From WHSW01 sp963777775 (GTDB lineage Bacteria; Actinomycetota; Thermoleophilia; Solirubrobacterales; 70-9): a stretch of 64,000 bases of DNA. Shown here piece after piece: positions 25,955-36,596 of this stretch. A program made the position numbers and the translations under genes. Under the pieces are notes generated by a model. The model searched no databases, had not been told where the DNA came from, and saw nothing but the letters and a program-made list of their open reading frames with translations. Position 1 is the first letter of the stretch; the number at the start of each line of letters is the position of its first letter. The stretch is taken from positions 1,680,086 to 1,744,085 of the forward strand of contig CAVZRL010000009.1 of the NCBI GenBank assembly GCA_963777775.1, written 5' to 3'.

Positions 25955-26821
25955 ATGACGGAGACAGCGAGCGAGCTCGCGCTGCTCTTCCCGGGCCAGG
26001 GCGCCGCCGAGCCTGCAATGCGCGAGCTGGTCGCCGAGCAGCGCCCGGACCTGCTGGCGCTGGTCACCGAGCTGGTCGGCGAGGACCCGTTCGCGCGCCT
26101 CGACGACGGGACGAGGTTCGCCCAGCCGGCGATCTACTGCGCGGCGCTCGCCGGCTTCGAGAGCCTCGGGCGCCCGAGCGCGGGCCTTTACGCCGGCCAC
26201 TCGCTGGGCGAGATCACCGCGCTCGCTGCGAGCGGGGCGCTGGCCGAGACCGACGGCCTGCGCGCCGTTGTCGCCCGCGGGCGCCTGATGGATGAGGCCG
26301 GCACCCGTGGGCCCGGCGGGATGGTCGCGGTCGGCGGCGAGCGCGAGCGGGCGGCCGAGCTCGCCCAGCGCTCCGGGCTCGAGCTCGCGAACGAGAACTC
26401 GCCCGGCCAGTTCGTCCTCAGCGGCCCGGTGGAGGGGCTGGACCGCGCGCTCGAGCAGGCGCGCGCGCTCGGCTTGCGGGCGAAACGGCTGCCGGTCGCG
26501 GGCGCCTTTCACTCGCTCGCGATGGCGCCGGCGGCGGAGCCGTTTCGCGCCGAGCTCGAGGCGATCGAGTTCCGTCCAACGGGCGCGACCGTGATCTCCT
26601 GCGTCAGCGCCGAGCCGTTCGGCGACGATCCGCGAGAGCTGCTCGTTGCGGCGCTGACCAGCCCGGTTCGCTGGGCCGACGTGTTGCGTCGCCTCGAGGC
26701 CGCCGGCGCGCGCCGATTTCTCGACGTCGGCCCGGGCAAGGTGCTGGCCGGGCTGGCGCGACGGACTCTCGACGGCGCCGACGTCCAGACCCGGGGCGAT
26801 GCGCAGGCCGGCGGTTCGTAG
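25955..26821 (+). CDS. fabD: Malonyl-CoA:ACP transacylase
   Basis: 288 residues from ATG 25955 (GTAGGAG upstream). LLFPGQGA begins the fold. YAGHSLGEITAL carries the nucleophile serine of GHSLG, VAGAFHSLAMAP the catalytic His, and FLDVGPGKVL the family end. It loads malonyl groups onto acyl carrier protein and begins a five-gene fatty-acid synthesis cluster. It is slightly shorter than the typical 310 residues owing to compact loops, with all catalytic residues present. Confidence 0.93.
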   Translation: MTETASELALLFPGQGAAEPAMRELVAEQRPDLLALVTELVGEDPFARLDDGTRFAQPAIYCAALAGFESLGRPSAGLYAGHSLGEITALAASGALAETDGLRAVVARGRLMDEAGTRGPGGMVAVGGERERAAELAQRSGLELANENSPGQFVLSGPVEGLDRALEQARALGLRAKRLPVAGAFHSLAMAPAAEPFRAELEAIEFRPTGATVISCVSAEPFGDDPRELLVAALTSPVRWADVLRRLEAAGARRFLDVGPGKVLAGLARRTLDGADVQTRGDAQAGGS

Positions 26822-26875
26822 AGCCGCTCGCGCTACCGTGCGTGGCGCCGTGGCCCCCCGCAGCGAGCCGAGCCG

Positions 26876-27616
26876 ATGACCCGTGAGCCGAGCGCCCCGG
26901 GCTGCGCGCTGATCACCGGCGCCTCGCGTGGGATCGGCGCTGCCGCCGCGAGCGAGCTCGGCGGGGCCGGCTGGCCGGTCGCGGTTCACTTTCGCACCGA
27001 CCCGGAGCTGGCCGAGGCGGTCGCGGCGACGATCCGCGATCGCGGCGGGACCGCGGTGACCTTTCGAGCCGACCTGACCGCGGCCGGAGCCGCGGACGAG
27101 CTTCTGGACGCGGTCGAGGACGGCCTCGGCCCGATCTCGGTGCTGGTCAACAACGCGGGCGTGACCGCGGACGGGCTCTCGATGCGGCTCAGCGACGAGG
27201 ACTGGGACCGCGTGGTCGAGACCAACCTGGGCGCTGCGTTCCGGCTCACCCGCCGCGCCGTGTTGCCGATGGTCCGGGCGCGATTCGGGCGCGTGATCAA
27301 CATCGCCTCGGTGGTCGGCCTGCGCGCCAACCCCGGCCAGGCCAATTACGCCGCCTCGAAGGCGGGGCTGATCGCTTTCACCAGGACGGTCGCGGTCGAG
27401 GTCGCCAGCCGGGGGGTTACCGTGAACGCGGTGGCCCCGGGTCTGATCGAAACCGAGATGACCCGGGAGCTCGGCTCCGGGGTCGCCGACGCGATCCCGG
27501 CTCGGCGCATCGGGACCCCGGAGGAGGTCGCCGCATGCATCGGCTTTCTCGCCTCGCCGGGAGCTTCGTACGTCACCGGGGCGACGCTGAGCGTCGACGG
27601 GGGAATGGCGGCATAG
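26876..27616 (+). CDS. fabG: 3-oxoacyl-ACP reductase
   Basis: 246 residues, classical SDR. TGASRGIG is the NADPH-binding turn and VNNAGVT the NAG motif. The catalytic triad is Ser in INIASVVG and Tyr/Lys in YAASKAGLI. PGLIETEMT and GASYVTGATLSVDGGMA complete the FabG pattern. It reduces 3-ketoacyl-ACP in the elongation cycle. It lies 54 bp after fabD, and its product would act on FabF products. Confidence 0.93.
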   Translation: MTREPSAPGCALITGASRGIGAAAASELGGAGWPVAVHFRTDPELAEAVAATIRDRGGTAVTFRADLTAAGAADELLDAVEDGLGPISVLVNNAGVTADGLSMRLSDEDWDRVVETNLGAAFRLTRRAVLPMVRARFGRVINIASVVGLRANPGQANYAASKAGLIAFTRTVAVEVASRGVTVNAVAPGLIETEMTRELGSGVADAIPARRIGTPEEVAACIGFLASPGASYVTGATLSVDGGMAA

Positions 27617-27646
27617 GCGTCCGGTTCTCAACCAAAGGAGCGACAG

Positions 27647-27895
27647 ATGGCAGAGACGCAGAGCAAGGAACAGATCGAGCAACGGGTGATCGACGCGTTG
27701 GTCGAGTTCGGCGAGGAGCGCGAAAAGGTGAAGCCGGAGGCGCGCTTCGAGGACCTGGAGGTCGACTCCCTCGACCTGGTCGAGCTTGCCCAGATCGCCG
27801 AGGACGACTACGGGGTCGAGCTCTCAGACGCCGACCTCGAGCGGCTGGAGACCGTCGGTGACGTGATCGAGCTGATCGCGACCAGGGCCGGATGA
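27647..27895 (+). CDS. acpP: Acyl carrier protein
   Basis: 82 residues, acidic and four-helix in pattern. The phosphopantetheine serine is in LEVDSLDLVELAQ (D-S-L). AAAGGAG lies upstream. The stop overlaps the start of fabF as ATGA, so ACP and its main condensing enzyme are translationally coupled. Confidence 0.93.
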   Translation: MAETQSKEQIEQRVIDALVEFGEEREKVKPEARFEDLEVDSLDLVELAQIAEDDYGVELSDADLERLETVGDVIELIATRAG

Positions 27896-29094
27896 CCCGA
27901 GCGGTGGTGATCACCGGCGTCGGTGCCGTCACCCCGCTCGGGGTCGGGGCGCAGACGCTGATCGAGCGCTGGGTCGCGGGCGAGTCGGGGATCGAGGACG
28001 GGCTCGGCCGCTGTCGCGAGTTCGAGCCCACCGAGCACATGAGCCGCCGTGAGGCGCGCCGCGCCGACCGCTTCACCCAACTCGCGCAGGTGGCCGCCGC
28101 GGAGGCGATCGAGCAGGCGGGCTGGGATTCCGAGCCTCCCTACGACACGACCGAGATCGGCTGCGTGATCGGCACCGGCGTCGGTGGGATCGCGACGATC
28201 GAGGACCAGCACAGCGTCATGCTCGAGCGCGGCGGGGGCGCGATGTCGCCGCTCTGCGTGCCGCAGATGATGCCCAACGCCGCCGCCGGCGCGGTCGCGA
28301 TGCGCCACAGCCTGCGCGGCGAGTGCTACGGGACGGTCTCGGCCTGCGCCGCCGGAGCGCAGGCGATCGGCGAGGGGATGCGCCTGGTCGAGCGCGGCGC
28401 GCTTCGGGCCTGCGTGGTCGGCGGCAGCGAGGCGGGAGTCACCCCGCTCGGGATCGCCGCCTTCGAGGCGATGGGGGCGACGTCGAAGCTCGGCATCTCG
28501 CGCCCTTTCGACCGCGATCGCGACGGCTTCGTGATGGGCGAGGGCGCCGGGGTGATCGTGCTCGAGGACGCTGAGGCGGCGACCGAGCGCGGAGCGACGG
28601 TCCTCGGGCGGCTGACCGGGTACGGGGCGACCGCCGACGCCTATCACCTGACCGCTCCCGACCCCGAGGGAGACGGCGCCGCTCGCGCGATCGCTTCGGC
28701 GCTGGGCGACGCGGGCGTCGAGCCCGGCGAGGTCGGCTACGTCAACGCCCACGGCACCTCGACCGAGCTCAACGACCGCTCCGAGACCGAGGCGCTGCGG
28801 CGCGCCTTCGGCGAGCACGCCGGCGCGATCCCGGTCTCGTCGCTGAAATCGTCGATCGGCCACCTGCTCGGCGCCGCCGGCGCGGTCGAGGCGGTGGCCA
28901 CGGTCCTGGCTATCGAGCGAGGAGTGGCGCCGCCGACGATCAACCTCGAGCATCCCGACGAGGGCCTCGACCTTGATTACGTCCCCGGCCAGGCGCGCCC
29001 GCTGGAGGGCGACGGCGCGCCGCTGGTCGCGATCTCGAACTCTTTCGGCTTCGGTGGCCACAACGTCGTCCTCTGCACGGAGGCGGCGGAATGA
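27892..29094 (+). CDS. fabF: Beta-ketoacyl-ACP synthase II
   Basis: 400 residues. The Cys-His-His triad is visible: TVSACAAGAQAIG, VNAHGTSTELND and SLKSSIGHLLGAAGAVE. The GFGGHN loop near the C-terminus is typical of KAS I/II. It elongates acyl-ACP with malonyl-ACP. No fabH or fabB is in the cluster, so initiation is encoded elsewhere or done by another enzyme. Confidence 0.93.
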   Translation: MTRAVVITGVGAVTPLGVGAQTLIERWVAGESGIEDGLGRCREFEPTEHMSRREARRADRFTQLAQVAAAEAIEQAGWDSEPPYDTTEIGCVIGTGVGGIATIEDQHSVMLERGGGAMSPLCVPQMMPNAAAGAVAMRHSLRGECYGTVSACAAGAQAIGEGMRLVERGALRACVVGGSEAGVTPLGIAAFEAMGATSKLGISRPFDRDRDGFVMGEGAGVIVLEDAEAATERGATVLGRLTGYGATADAYHLTAPDPEGDGAARAIASALGDAGVEPGEVGYVNAHGTSTELNDRSETEALRRAFGEHAGAIPVSSLKSSIGHLLGAAGAVEAVATVLAIERGVAPPTINLEHPDEGLDLDYVPGQARPLEGDGAPLVAISNSFGFGGHNVVLCTEAAE

Positions 29095-29113
29095 CCGCCG
29101 CCCGCCCGGCTCG

Positions 29114-29920
29114 ATGAACGAGTCGGCGCCGCTGCTGGCGGGCAAGCGGCTGCTGATCACCGGCGTGATCACCCGCCGCAGCATTGCCTTCGCCGTCGCC
29201 CGCGAAGCGCAGCTCGCCGGCGCAGAGGTGGTGCTGAGCAGCTTCGGCCGGGCGCGGCGGCTGACCGAACGCGCCGCCGGCCAGCTCCCCGAGCGCCCCG
29301 ACGTGCTCGAGCTCGACGTCAACAGCGAAACCGACCTGGCGGCGGTGGCGGCAGAGCTCGAACGCCGCTGGGACGGGCTCGACGGCGCCCTGCACGCGGT
29401 CGCGTTCGCGCCCGAGGACGCGCTCGGCGGCGACTTCGTCGCGACCGGATACGAGAGCGCCGCCGAGGCGTTTCGGACCAGCGCCTACTCGCTCGCGGGG
29501 CTCGCCCGCCACCTCGCGCCCCTGCTCGAGCGCGACCGCGCGGGCGCGATCGTCGGGCTCGACTTCGACGCCACGGTCGCCTGGCCCCTGTACGACTGGA
29601 TGGGGGTCGCCAAGGCGGCGCTCGAGTCGGCGGCGCGCTACCTGGCCCGCGACCTGGGGCCACGCGGTGTGCGGGTCAACCTGGTCGCGGCCGGGCCGGT
29701 GCGGACCACGGCGGCGTCGGCGATTCCCGGATTCGCCGAGCTGGCCGGCGCCTGGGAGCGCGGCGCCCCGCTGGGCTGGGACCCCGACGACCCGACCCCG
29801 GTTGCCCGCGCGGTCTGCTTTCTGCTCTCCGACTGGGCTGCGGCGATCAGCGGCGAGATCCTGCACGTCGACGGCGGCTTTCACGCGATCGGCGCTCCCG
29901 GCTCAGAGGCGATCGGTTAG
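29114..29920 (+). CDS. fabI: Enoyl-ACP reductase, InhA-like
   Basis: 268 residues from ATG 29114. The FabI/InhA start GKRLLITGVITRRSIAFAVA carries the non-classical NADH site. LHAVAFAPEDALGG is the family loop. The Tyr-x6-Lys pair is YDWMGVAKAALES, followed by YLARDLGPRGVRVNLVAAGP. This spacing (Y then K after six residues) and the VAWPLYDWMG segment resemble mycobacterial InhA more than E. coli FabI. It completes the reductive step of the cluster and starts 19 bp after fabF. Confidence 0.9.
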   Translation: MNESAPLLAGKRLLITGVITRRSIAFAVAREAQLAGAEVVLSSFGRARRLTERAAGQLPERPDVLELDVNSETDLAAVAAELERRWDGLDGALHAVAFAPEDALGGDFVATGYESAAEAFRTSAYSLAGLARHLAPLLERDRAGAIVGLDFDATVAWPLYDWMGVAKAALESAARYLARDLGPRGVRVNLVAAGPVRTTAASAIPGFAELAGAWERGAPLGWDPDDPTPVARAVCFLLSDWAAAISGEILHVDGGFHAIGAPGSEAIG

Positions 29921-29950
29921 GTTCTCGCCGGAACCGAGCCGAGGAGACCC

Positions 29951-30337
29951 GTGGACGTAAGCGCGCTCAAGAACATCCCCCTGTTCGCCGACGTGCCGGA
30001 GGAGGCGCTGGCCAAGGTTGCGACCTTCGCGACCCTGGAGTCCGCGGCCGAGGGCAAGACGATCATCCGCGAGGGCGGGTTCTCAAACGACTTCTACGTG
30101 ATCGAGGACGGCACGGTGAAGGTCGAGCGCGAGGGCGACCACCTGGCCGATCTGGGGCCCGGGGACGTGTTCGGCGAGCAGGGCCTGCTCGAGAAGCAGG
30201 AGCGCTCGGCGACCGTGACCGCGACCTCGCCGGTGCGGCTGATCCGAATCGAGCACTGGGAGCTCTCGCGGATGCGCTCGGCGATGCCCGAGGTCGTCGA
30301 CCAGCTGCGCAGCAAGGTTTCCGAGCGGTCGGAGTAG
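29951..30337 (+). CDS. Stand-alone cyclic nucleotide-binding domain protein
   Basis: 128 residues from GTG 29951 (GAGGAG upstream). It is a single CAP_ED beta-roll: LKNIPLFADVPEEALAKVA, IREGGFSNDFYVIEDGTVKV, then LGPGDVFGEQGLLEKQERSATVTA (the phosphate-binding cassette with FGE and R-S-A), and a C-terminal helix VDQLRSKVSERSE. No output domain. It lies 31 bp after fabI and could be read through from the fatty-acid cluster. A 3' remnant of a paralogue is at 36357. Confidence 0.85.
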   Translation: MDVSALKNIPLFADVPEEALAKVATFATLESAAEGKTIIREGGFSNDFYVIEDGTVKVEREGDHLADLGPGDVFGEQGLLEKQERSATVTATSPVRLIRIEHWELSRMRSAMPEVVDQLRSKVSERSE

Positions 30338-30513
30338 GTGCGAGCCGGCGCGCCCGGCGTCTGGCCGCAGCACTCGAGCGAGGCGGGGAGGGCGCCGTCG
30401 GCTCGGCCTGGCTGCGGCGCCGCAGACGGATCGCGCCCGCCTGAGCCGAACCCATCTAACTGTCGAGCTCGGATTCGGGGTAGAGGGCGGGACGGATAAG
30501 GTCGCCCGGGATC

Positions 30514-32199
30514 ATGGGAGCTGCCAGGCAGGTCGCAACCTCGTTGGGAGCCGTGGGCTCCGTCTTCGCCAACCCTGACATGCGCCGGCTTCAGCTCGCC
30601 TGGGCGGGCGCGTCGTTTGCGATGTGGTCGTTCGCGATCGCGCTCGGCGTATATGCCTTCGGCGTCGGCGGAGTGGCCCTCGTTGGGGTCGCGGGCCTGA
30701 TCCGCCTGCTGCCCGGAGCGTTCGCGTCTCCGTTCGGCGGGCTGCTCGGCGATCGCCACTCGCGGCGCGCCGTCCTCTTGCTGAGCGCCGGCTCCGGTTC
30801 GGTCGTGCTCGGCTGGGCCGCGCTCGCCGTGGCGCTCGACGCGCCCGCGGCCGCCGTCTTCGCGCTCGCGGGCCTTTGGACGGTCGCGTCGAGCCCGTAC
30901 GTTCCTGCCGAGGGAGCCCTGCTCCCGGCGGTCGCTCGCACGCCGCAGGAACTGTCGGCGTCGAACGTCGCCCACAGCGCGATGGACAGCGCGGGCTTCC
31001 TCGCCGGTTCGATCGTGACCGGGATCCTGCTCGCCATAACCACCCCTGAGATCGTCTTCGCCGCCGCCGCCCTGGTGAGCGCCGTCTCCGCCGCGCAGCT
31101 GGTGAAGCTCGGTCGCGACAAGCGTCCCTCTTACGCGGACCAGATCGAGGCGAGTGGCGTCTTGCGAGAGACGGCCCTCGGCGCGAGAGCGCTGCTCGGT
31201 GACACGCGGCTGCGTCTGGTCGGCACCTGCCTCACCCTGCTCGTCTTCTTCGAGGGTGCTGCCGACGTGCTCGTGATCATTGTCGCGCTTGACCTGCTTG
31301 GTCTCGGTGAGGGAAGCGTCGGTTACCTCAACGCCGCCTGGGGGATTGGCGCGCTGCTTGGCGGGGCGGCGCTCGCGGTCCTGCTCGACCGCGGCCGCCT
31401 CGCTATGGGATTGCTGGCAGGCAGTCTGGTCGCCGGGGCGGCGATCGCGCTGCCGGGGATCTGGGCGGTGCCCTTCGCCGCCTACCTCGCCTGGGTCGCG
31501 ATCGGGGTCGGCTACACGTTCGTGGAGGTCGTCGCACGCACGCTGCTGCAGCGGTTGGGGTCGGACGAGACGTTGGCGCGCGCGCTCGGCTTCCTCGAGA
31601 CCTCGCGATTCGGGGCGATGGCGCTCGGGTCGATCGCCGCCCCGGCTCTCGTCGCGCTGCTCGGCACCGAGGGGGCGCTGATCGCCGTGGGTGCGGTGCT
31701 GCCGCTGTTCGCGCTGCTGCACTCGGCGGCGCTGCGCTCGCTCGAGGTCGGAGCGCCGGTCGAGGAGTGCCGCTACGCCCTCCTGCGCGCCAACTCGATC
31801 TTCGCGCCACTGCCGGTGGACACCATCGAGCGCCTCACTCACGACCTAGTGCCCGTGACCGCCGCAGCCGGAGAGGAGGTGATCAGCCAGGGAGACCACG
31901 GGAATCGGTTTTACTTGATCGCGCGCGGCGAGGTCGAGGTGCTCGAGGATGGCGCCTTTCGGCGCCACGAAGCCGATGGAGAGTCCTTCGGCGAGATCGC
32001 CCTGCTGCGCGATGTGGCGCGCACCGCGACGGTGCGAGCGACCCGCGAGACGGAGTTGCTCGCGCTCGACCGCGATCATTTCATCGCCGCCGTGACCGGC
32101 CACCGGCGAAGCTACGAGGTCGCCGGGGCGCTGATCGACGGGCGGCTCAGCGGCCCCACCCGACCGCCCCCGCGGGATGAACCGGCCCCGCGGCGATGA
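30514..32199 (+). CDS. MFS transporter fused to a cyclic nucleotide-binding domain
   Basis: 561 residues. Residues 1-410 form about 12 membrane helices of an MFS-type permease, with GLLGDRHSRRAVLL as the conserved cytoplasmic loop between helices 2 and 3. Residues about 425-540 are a CAP_ED domain: FAPLPVDTIERLTHDLVPV, GDHGNRFYLIARGEVEV, ESFGEIALLRDVARTATVRA. The fusion implies transport gated or tuned by cAMP/cGMP. The substrate is unknown. A receiver-cyclase lies 2.5 kb downstream on the same strand. Confidence 0.85.
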   Translation: MGAARQVATSLGAVGSVFANPDMRRLQLAWAGASFAMWSFAIALGVYAFGVGGVALVGVAGLIRLLPGAFASPFGGLLGDRHSRRAVLLLSAGSGSVVLGWAALAVALDAPAAAVFALAGLWTVASSPYVPAEGALLPAVARTPQELSASNVAHSAMDSAGFLAGSIVTGILLAITTPEIVFAAAALVSAVSAAQLVKLGRDKRPSYADQIEASGVLRETALGARALLGDTRLRLVGTCLTLLVFFEGAADVLVIIVALDLLGLGEGSVGYLNAAWGIGALLGGAALAVLLDRGRLAMGLLAGSLVAGAAIALPGIWAVPFAAYLAWVAIGVGYTFVEVVARTLLQRLGSDETLARALGFLETSRFGAMALGSIAAPALVALLGTEGALIAVGAVLPLFALLHSAALRSLEVGAPVEECRYALLRANSIFAPLPVDTIERLTHDLVPVTAAAGEEVISQGDHGNRFYLIARGEVEVLEDGAFRRHEADGESFGEIALLRDVARTATVRATRETELLALDRDHFIAAVTGHRRSYEVAGALIDGRLSGPTRPPPRDEPAPRR

Positions 32200-32329
32200 A
32201 CTAGCGCGCGCAGACCGGTCACGGCGATGGCGGCCGCGACGGTCGAGCGGCTGGTCGAGCTGATCGGCGACCCGAGAGACCACCCGGCCGTGGCCGTGGC
32301 GAGGACAGCGTCCGCGCGCGTGCCCGATG

Positions 32330-32335
32330 TAGGCT
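32330..32335 (+). promoter_or_regulatory. Likely -10 hexamer TAGGCT for the kinase-cyclase operon
   Basis: TAGGCT ends 7 nt before ATG 32343, too close for a leader with a ribosome site; a leaderless transcript is inferred. Confidence 0.4.
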
Positions 32336-32342
32336 GACCCGG

Positions 32343-34744
<2,402 letters not shown>

Positions 34745-34748
<4 letters not shown>

Positions 34749-35830
34749 TGGACGAGCCTGCATCAATCCTGGTCGCCGATGACGATCCGGTGAACAGGGC
34801 ACTGCTGCTGCGAAGCGTCGAGCAAGAGGGCCATCGTGTGAGGTCGGCCGAGAACGGCCGGCAGGCGTGGGAAACGCTGCAATCCGAGCCTTTCGACGTC
34901 CTCCTGCTCGACATCCTCATGCCGGAGATGGACGGATTCGAGGTGCTTGAGCGGCTGAAGGCGGCGAAGGACCTCCGCCACCTCCCGGTGATCGTCATCT
35001 CCGCCCTCGACGAGCTCGACAGCGTCGTCCGCTGCATTGAGATGGGCGCCGACGACCACCTGCCGAAGCCGTTCGATCCTGTGGTGCTTCGCGCTCGGAT
35101 CAACGCCGGCCTCACGCGCAAACGCCTGCACGATCTCGAGCGGGAACAGGTCCGGGGCGTGTTCTCGCGATTCGTACCCGAGCCGATCGTGGATGAGGTG
35201 CTCGCCCATGCCGACGAGGAGCTTCGGCTCGGGGGCGAGCGCTGTGTCACGACCGTGCTGTTCGCTGATCTGCGCGGCTTCACCACCTTCGCGGAGCACC
35301 GCTCGCCTCACACGGTGATCGATGTTCTCAACCGCTACCTCACGACTATGAGCGATGTGATCCTGGACCACGGTGGCACGCTGGTCTCCTACATGGGCGA
35401 CGGGATCATGGCCGTGTTCGGGGCGCCCATCGAGCTGGTCGACCACGCCGACCGAGCCGTCTCCGCCGCCCGGGAGATGGCCACTCATGCTCTTGCACGG
35501 TTCAACGATTGGCTTCGCGAGGAGTCGATCTCGCCGGGATTTCGGATCGGCATCGGCCTCAACAGCGGTCCGGTCATGGCCGGGAACGTGGGCTCGAAAC
35601 GGCGGCTCGAGTACGCCGCGATCGGCGACACCACCAACACCGCCGCGCGCCTGGAGGCGATGACCAAAGGCGGATCGCACATGGTCTTGGTCTCCGACTC
35701 GACCCGCGCCATGCTCACGAGCCCGGTGCACGACTTGCTGCACGTCGAGGAGAAGGAGATAAGGGGACGGCAAGGGCGCGTGGTCGTCTGGTCGTTCGAC
35801 AATTCGCGACCTCAACGCGAGCGGGTGTGA
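34745..35830 (+). CDS. Response regulator with class III adenylate/guanylate cyclase output
   Basis: 361 residues. The N-terminal receiver has Asp56 (LLLDILMP) and Lys in LPKPF. A helical linker (GVFSRFVPEPIVDEVL) is the usual transmitter before class III cyclases. The catalytic domain has both metal aspartates (Asp175 in LFADLRGFT, Asp219 in SYMGDGIMAVFG) and the C-terminal RRLEYAAIGDTTNTAARLE with transition-state Asn/Arg. It is likely to make cAMP or cGMP when phosphorylated by the coupled hybrid kinase. The product would feed the cNMP-binding proteins upstream. Confidence 0.93.
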
Positions 35831-36129
35831 TCACGAAGGAGGAAAGCTGTACGCCTGTTCAAACCCCGCGCGGAAGATCGACGAACTGAAGCGCAAGGCC
35901 TCCGAGCGGCGCAGAACACCCGGAGCCCGCGCAGATCAGGACTTCATCGCCTCGGACCAGTCGATGAAGTCGCTTGCGGTCGACCCGTCCCGCGGGTGCC
36001 CAGCTTCCGGTCCGGGTGAGGCAACGGCGAAGAAGACCCAGGCCCAGAAGGGTGAGAAGATCCGGGTCAAGGCAACCAACCGGCTGATGGCGGAGGTCAG
36101 GGGCCCTGCCTTCGAGCGCAGCAGGTGCC

Positions 36130-36356
36130 GATTGCTGCATCTACTGGTCGACCGGCTACAACGACACGATCGGCCGTGCTCCACTGCGCGGGTTCACTCC
36201 GCAGTGGGACTTCATCCACACCCAGGGAGAGGGCGCCTTCGGTCTCGCGGTCGATCGGGAGCATCTCTACTGGGGCGGTGACGGCGCGATCGGCCGGGTC
36301 GGCCTCGACGGGTCCGATCCCGAGCCGGACTGGATCCCCGGCTCGCCCGATTCGAG
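36130..36356 (+). repeat. 227-bp perfect duplication of the 38246-38472 propeller segment
   Basis: Every base of 36130-36356 matches 38246-38472. A weaker match (GCCTTCGAGCGC) extends upstream from about 36103. The copy has no start codon, and its frame runs into the cNMP remnant. Confidence 0.95.
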
Positions 36357-36399
36357 TCGACCAGCTGCGGCGCAAGGTCGGCGAGCGCTCGGGATAGCG
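36357..36399 (+). pseudogene. 3' remnant of a cNMP-binding protein gene
   Basis: Reads VDQLRRKVGERSG then a stop, matching VDQLRSKVSERSE at the end of the gene at 29951. The rest of this second paralogue has been replaced by the 227-bp duplication. Confidence 0.6.
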
Positions 36400-36596
36400 C
36401 CCCGACGCCGATACGCCGACCACTGCGCGAGCCAGCCCGTCCGCGACGCCCGCGGGTGAGCACGGCGACCGGTGGTCATGCAAGCCGGTCAGGTGACCGT
36501 CGCCGGAGACGATTTGGAGAACGCCCGTGGCGTGGGTTATGGTCGCTTCGTGGCAAGGGGAGGCCCGCCGATTGGCAGCGGAGGCGCGGATCCGTC

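Larger units (their letters stand above)
35831..36596. other. Gap built from fragments of neighbouring genes
   Basis: No intact gene. 35840-36100 has a lysine-rich frame (KKTQAQKGEKIRVKATNRLM) that I cannot place. 36130-36356 is an exact copy of part of the propeller gene at 38153. 36357-36399 is the 3' end of a cNMP-binding gene. The rest shows nothing. Confidence 0.6.

Noticed and set aside
36456..36596. Earlier start for the sialidase-like gene at 36456
   Set aside because: It would place 47 Arg-rich residues before a clean signal peptide; later GTG starts fit better.
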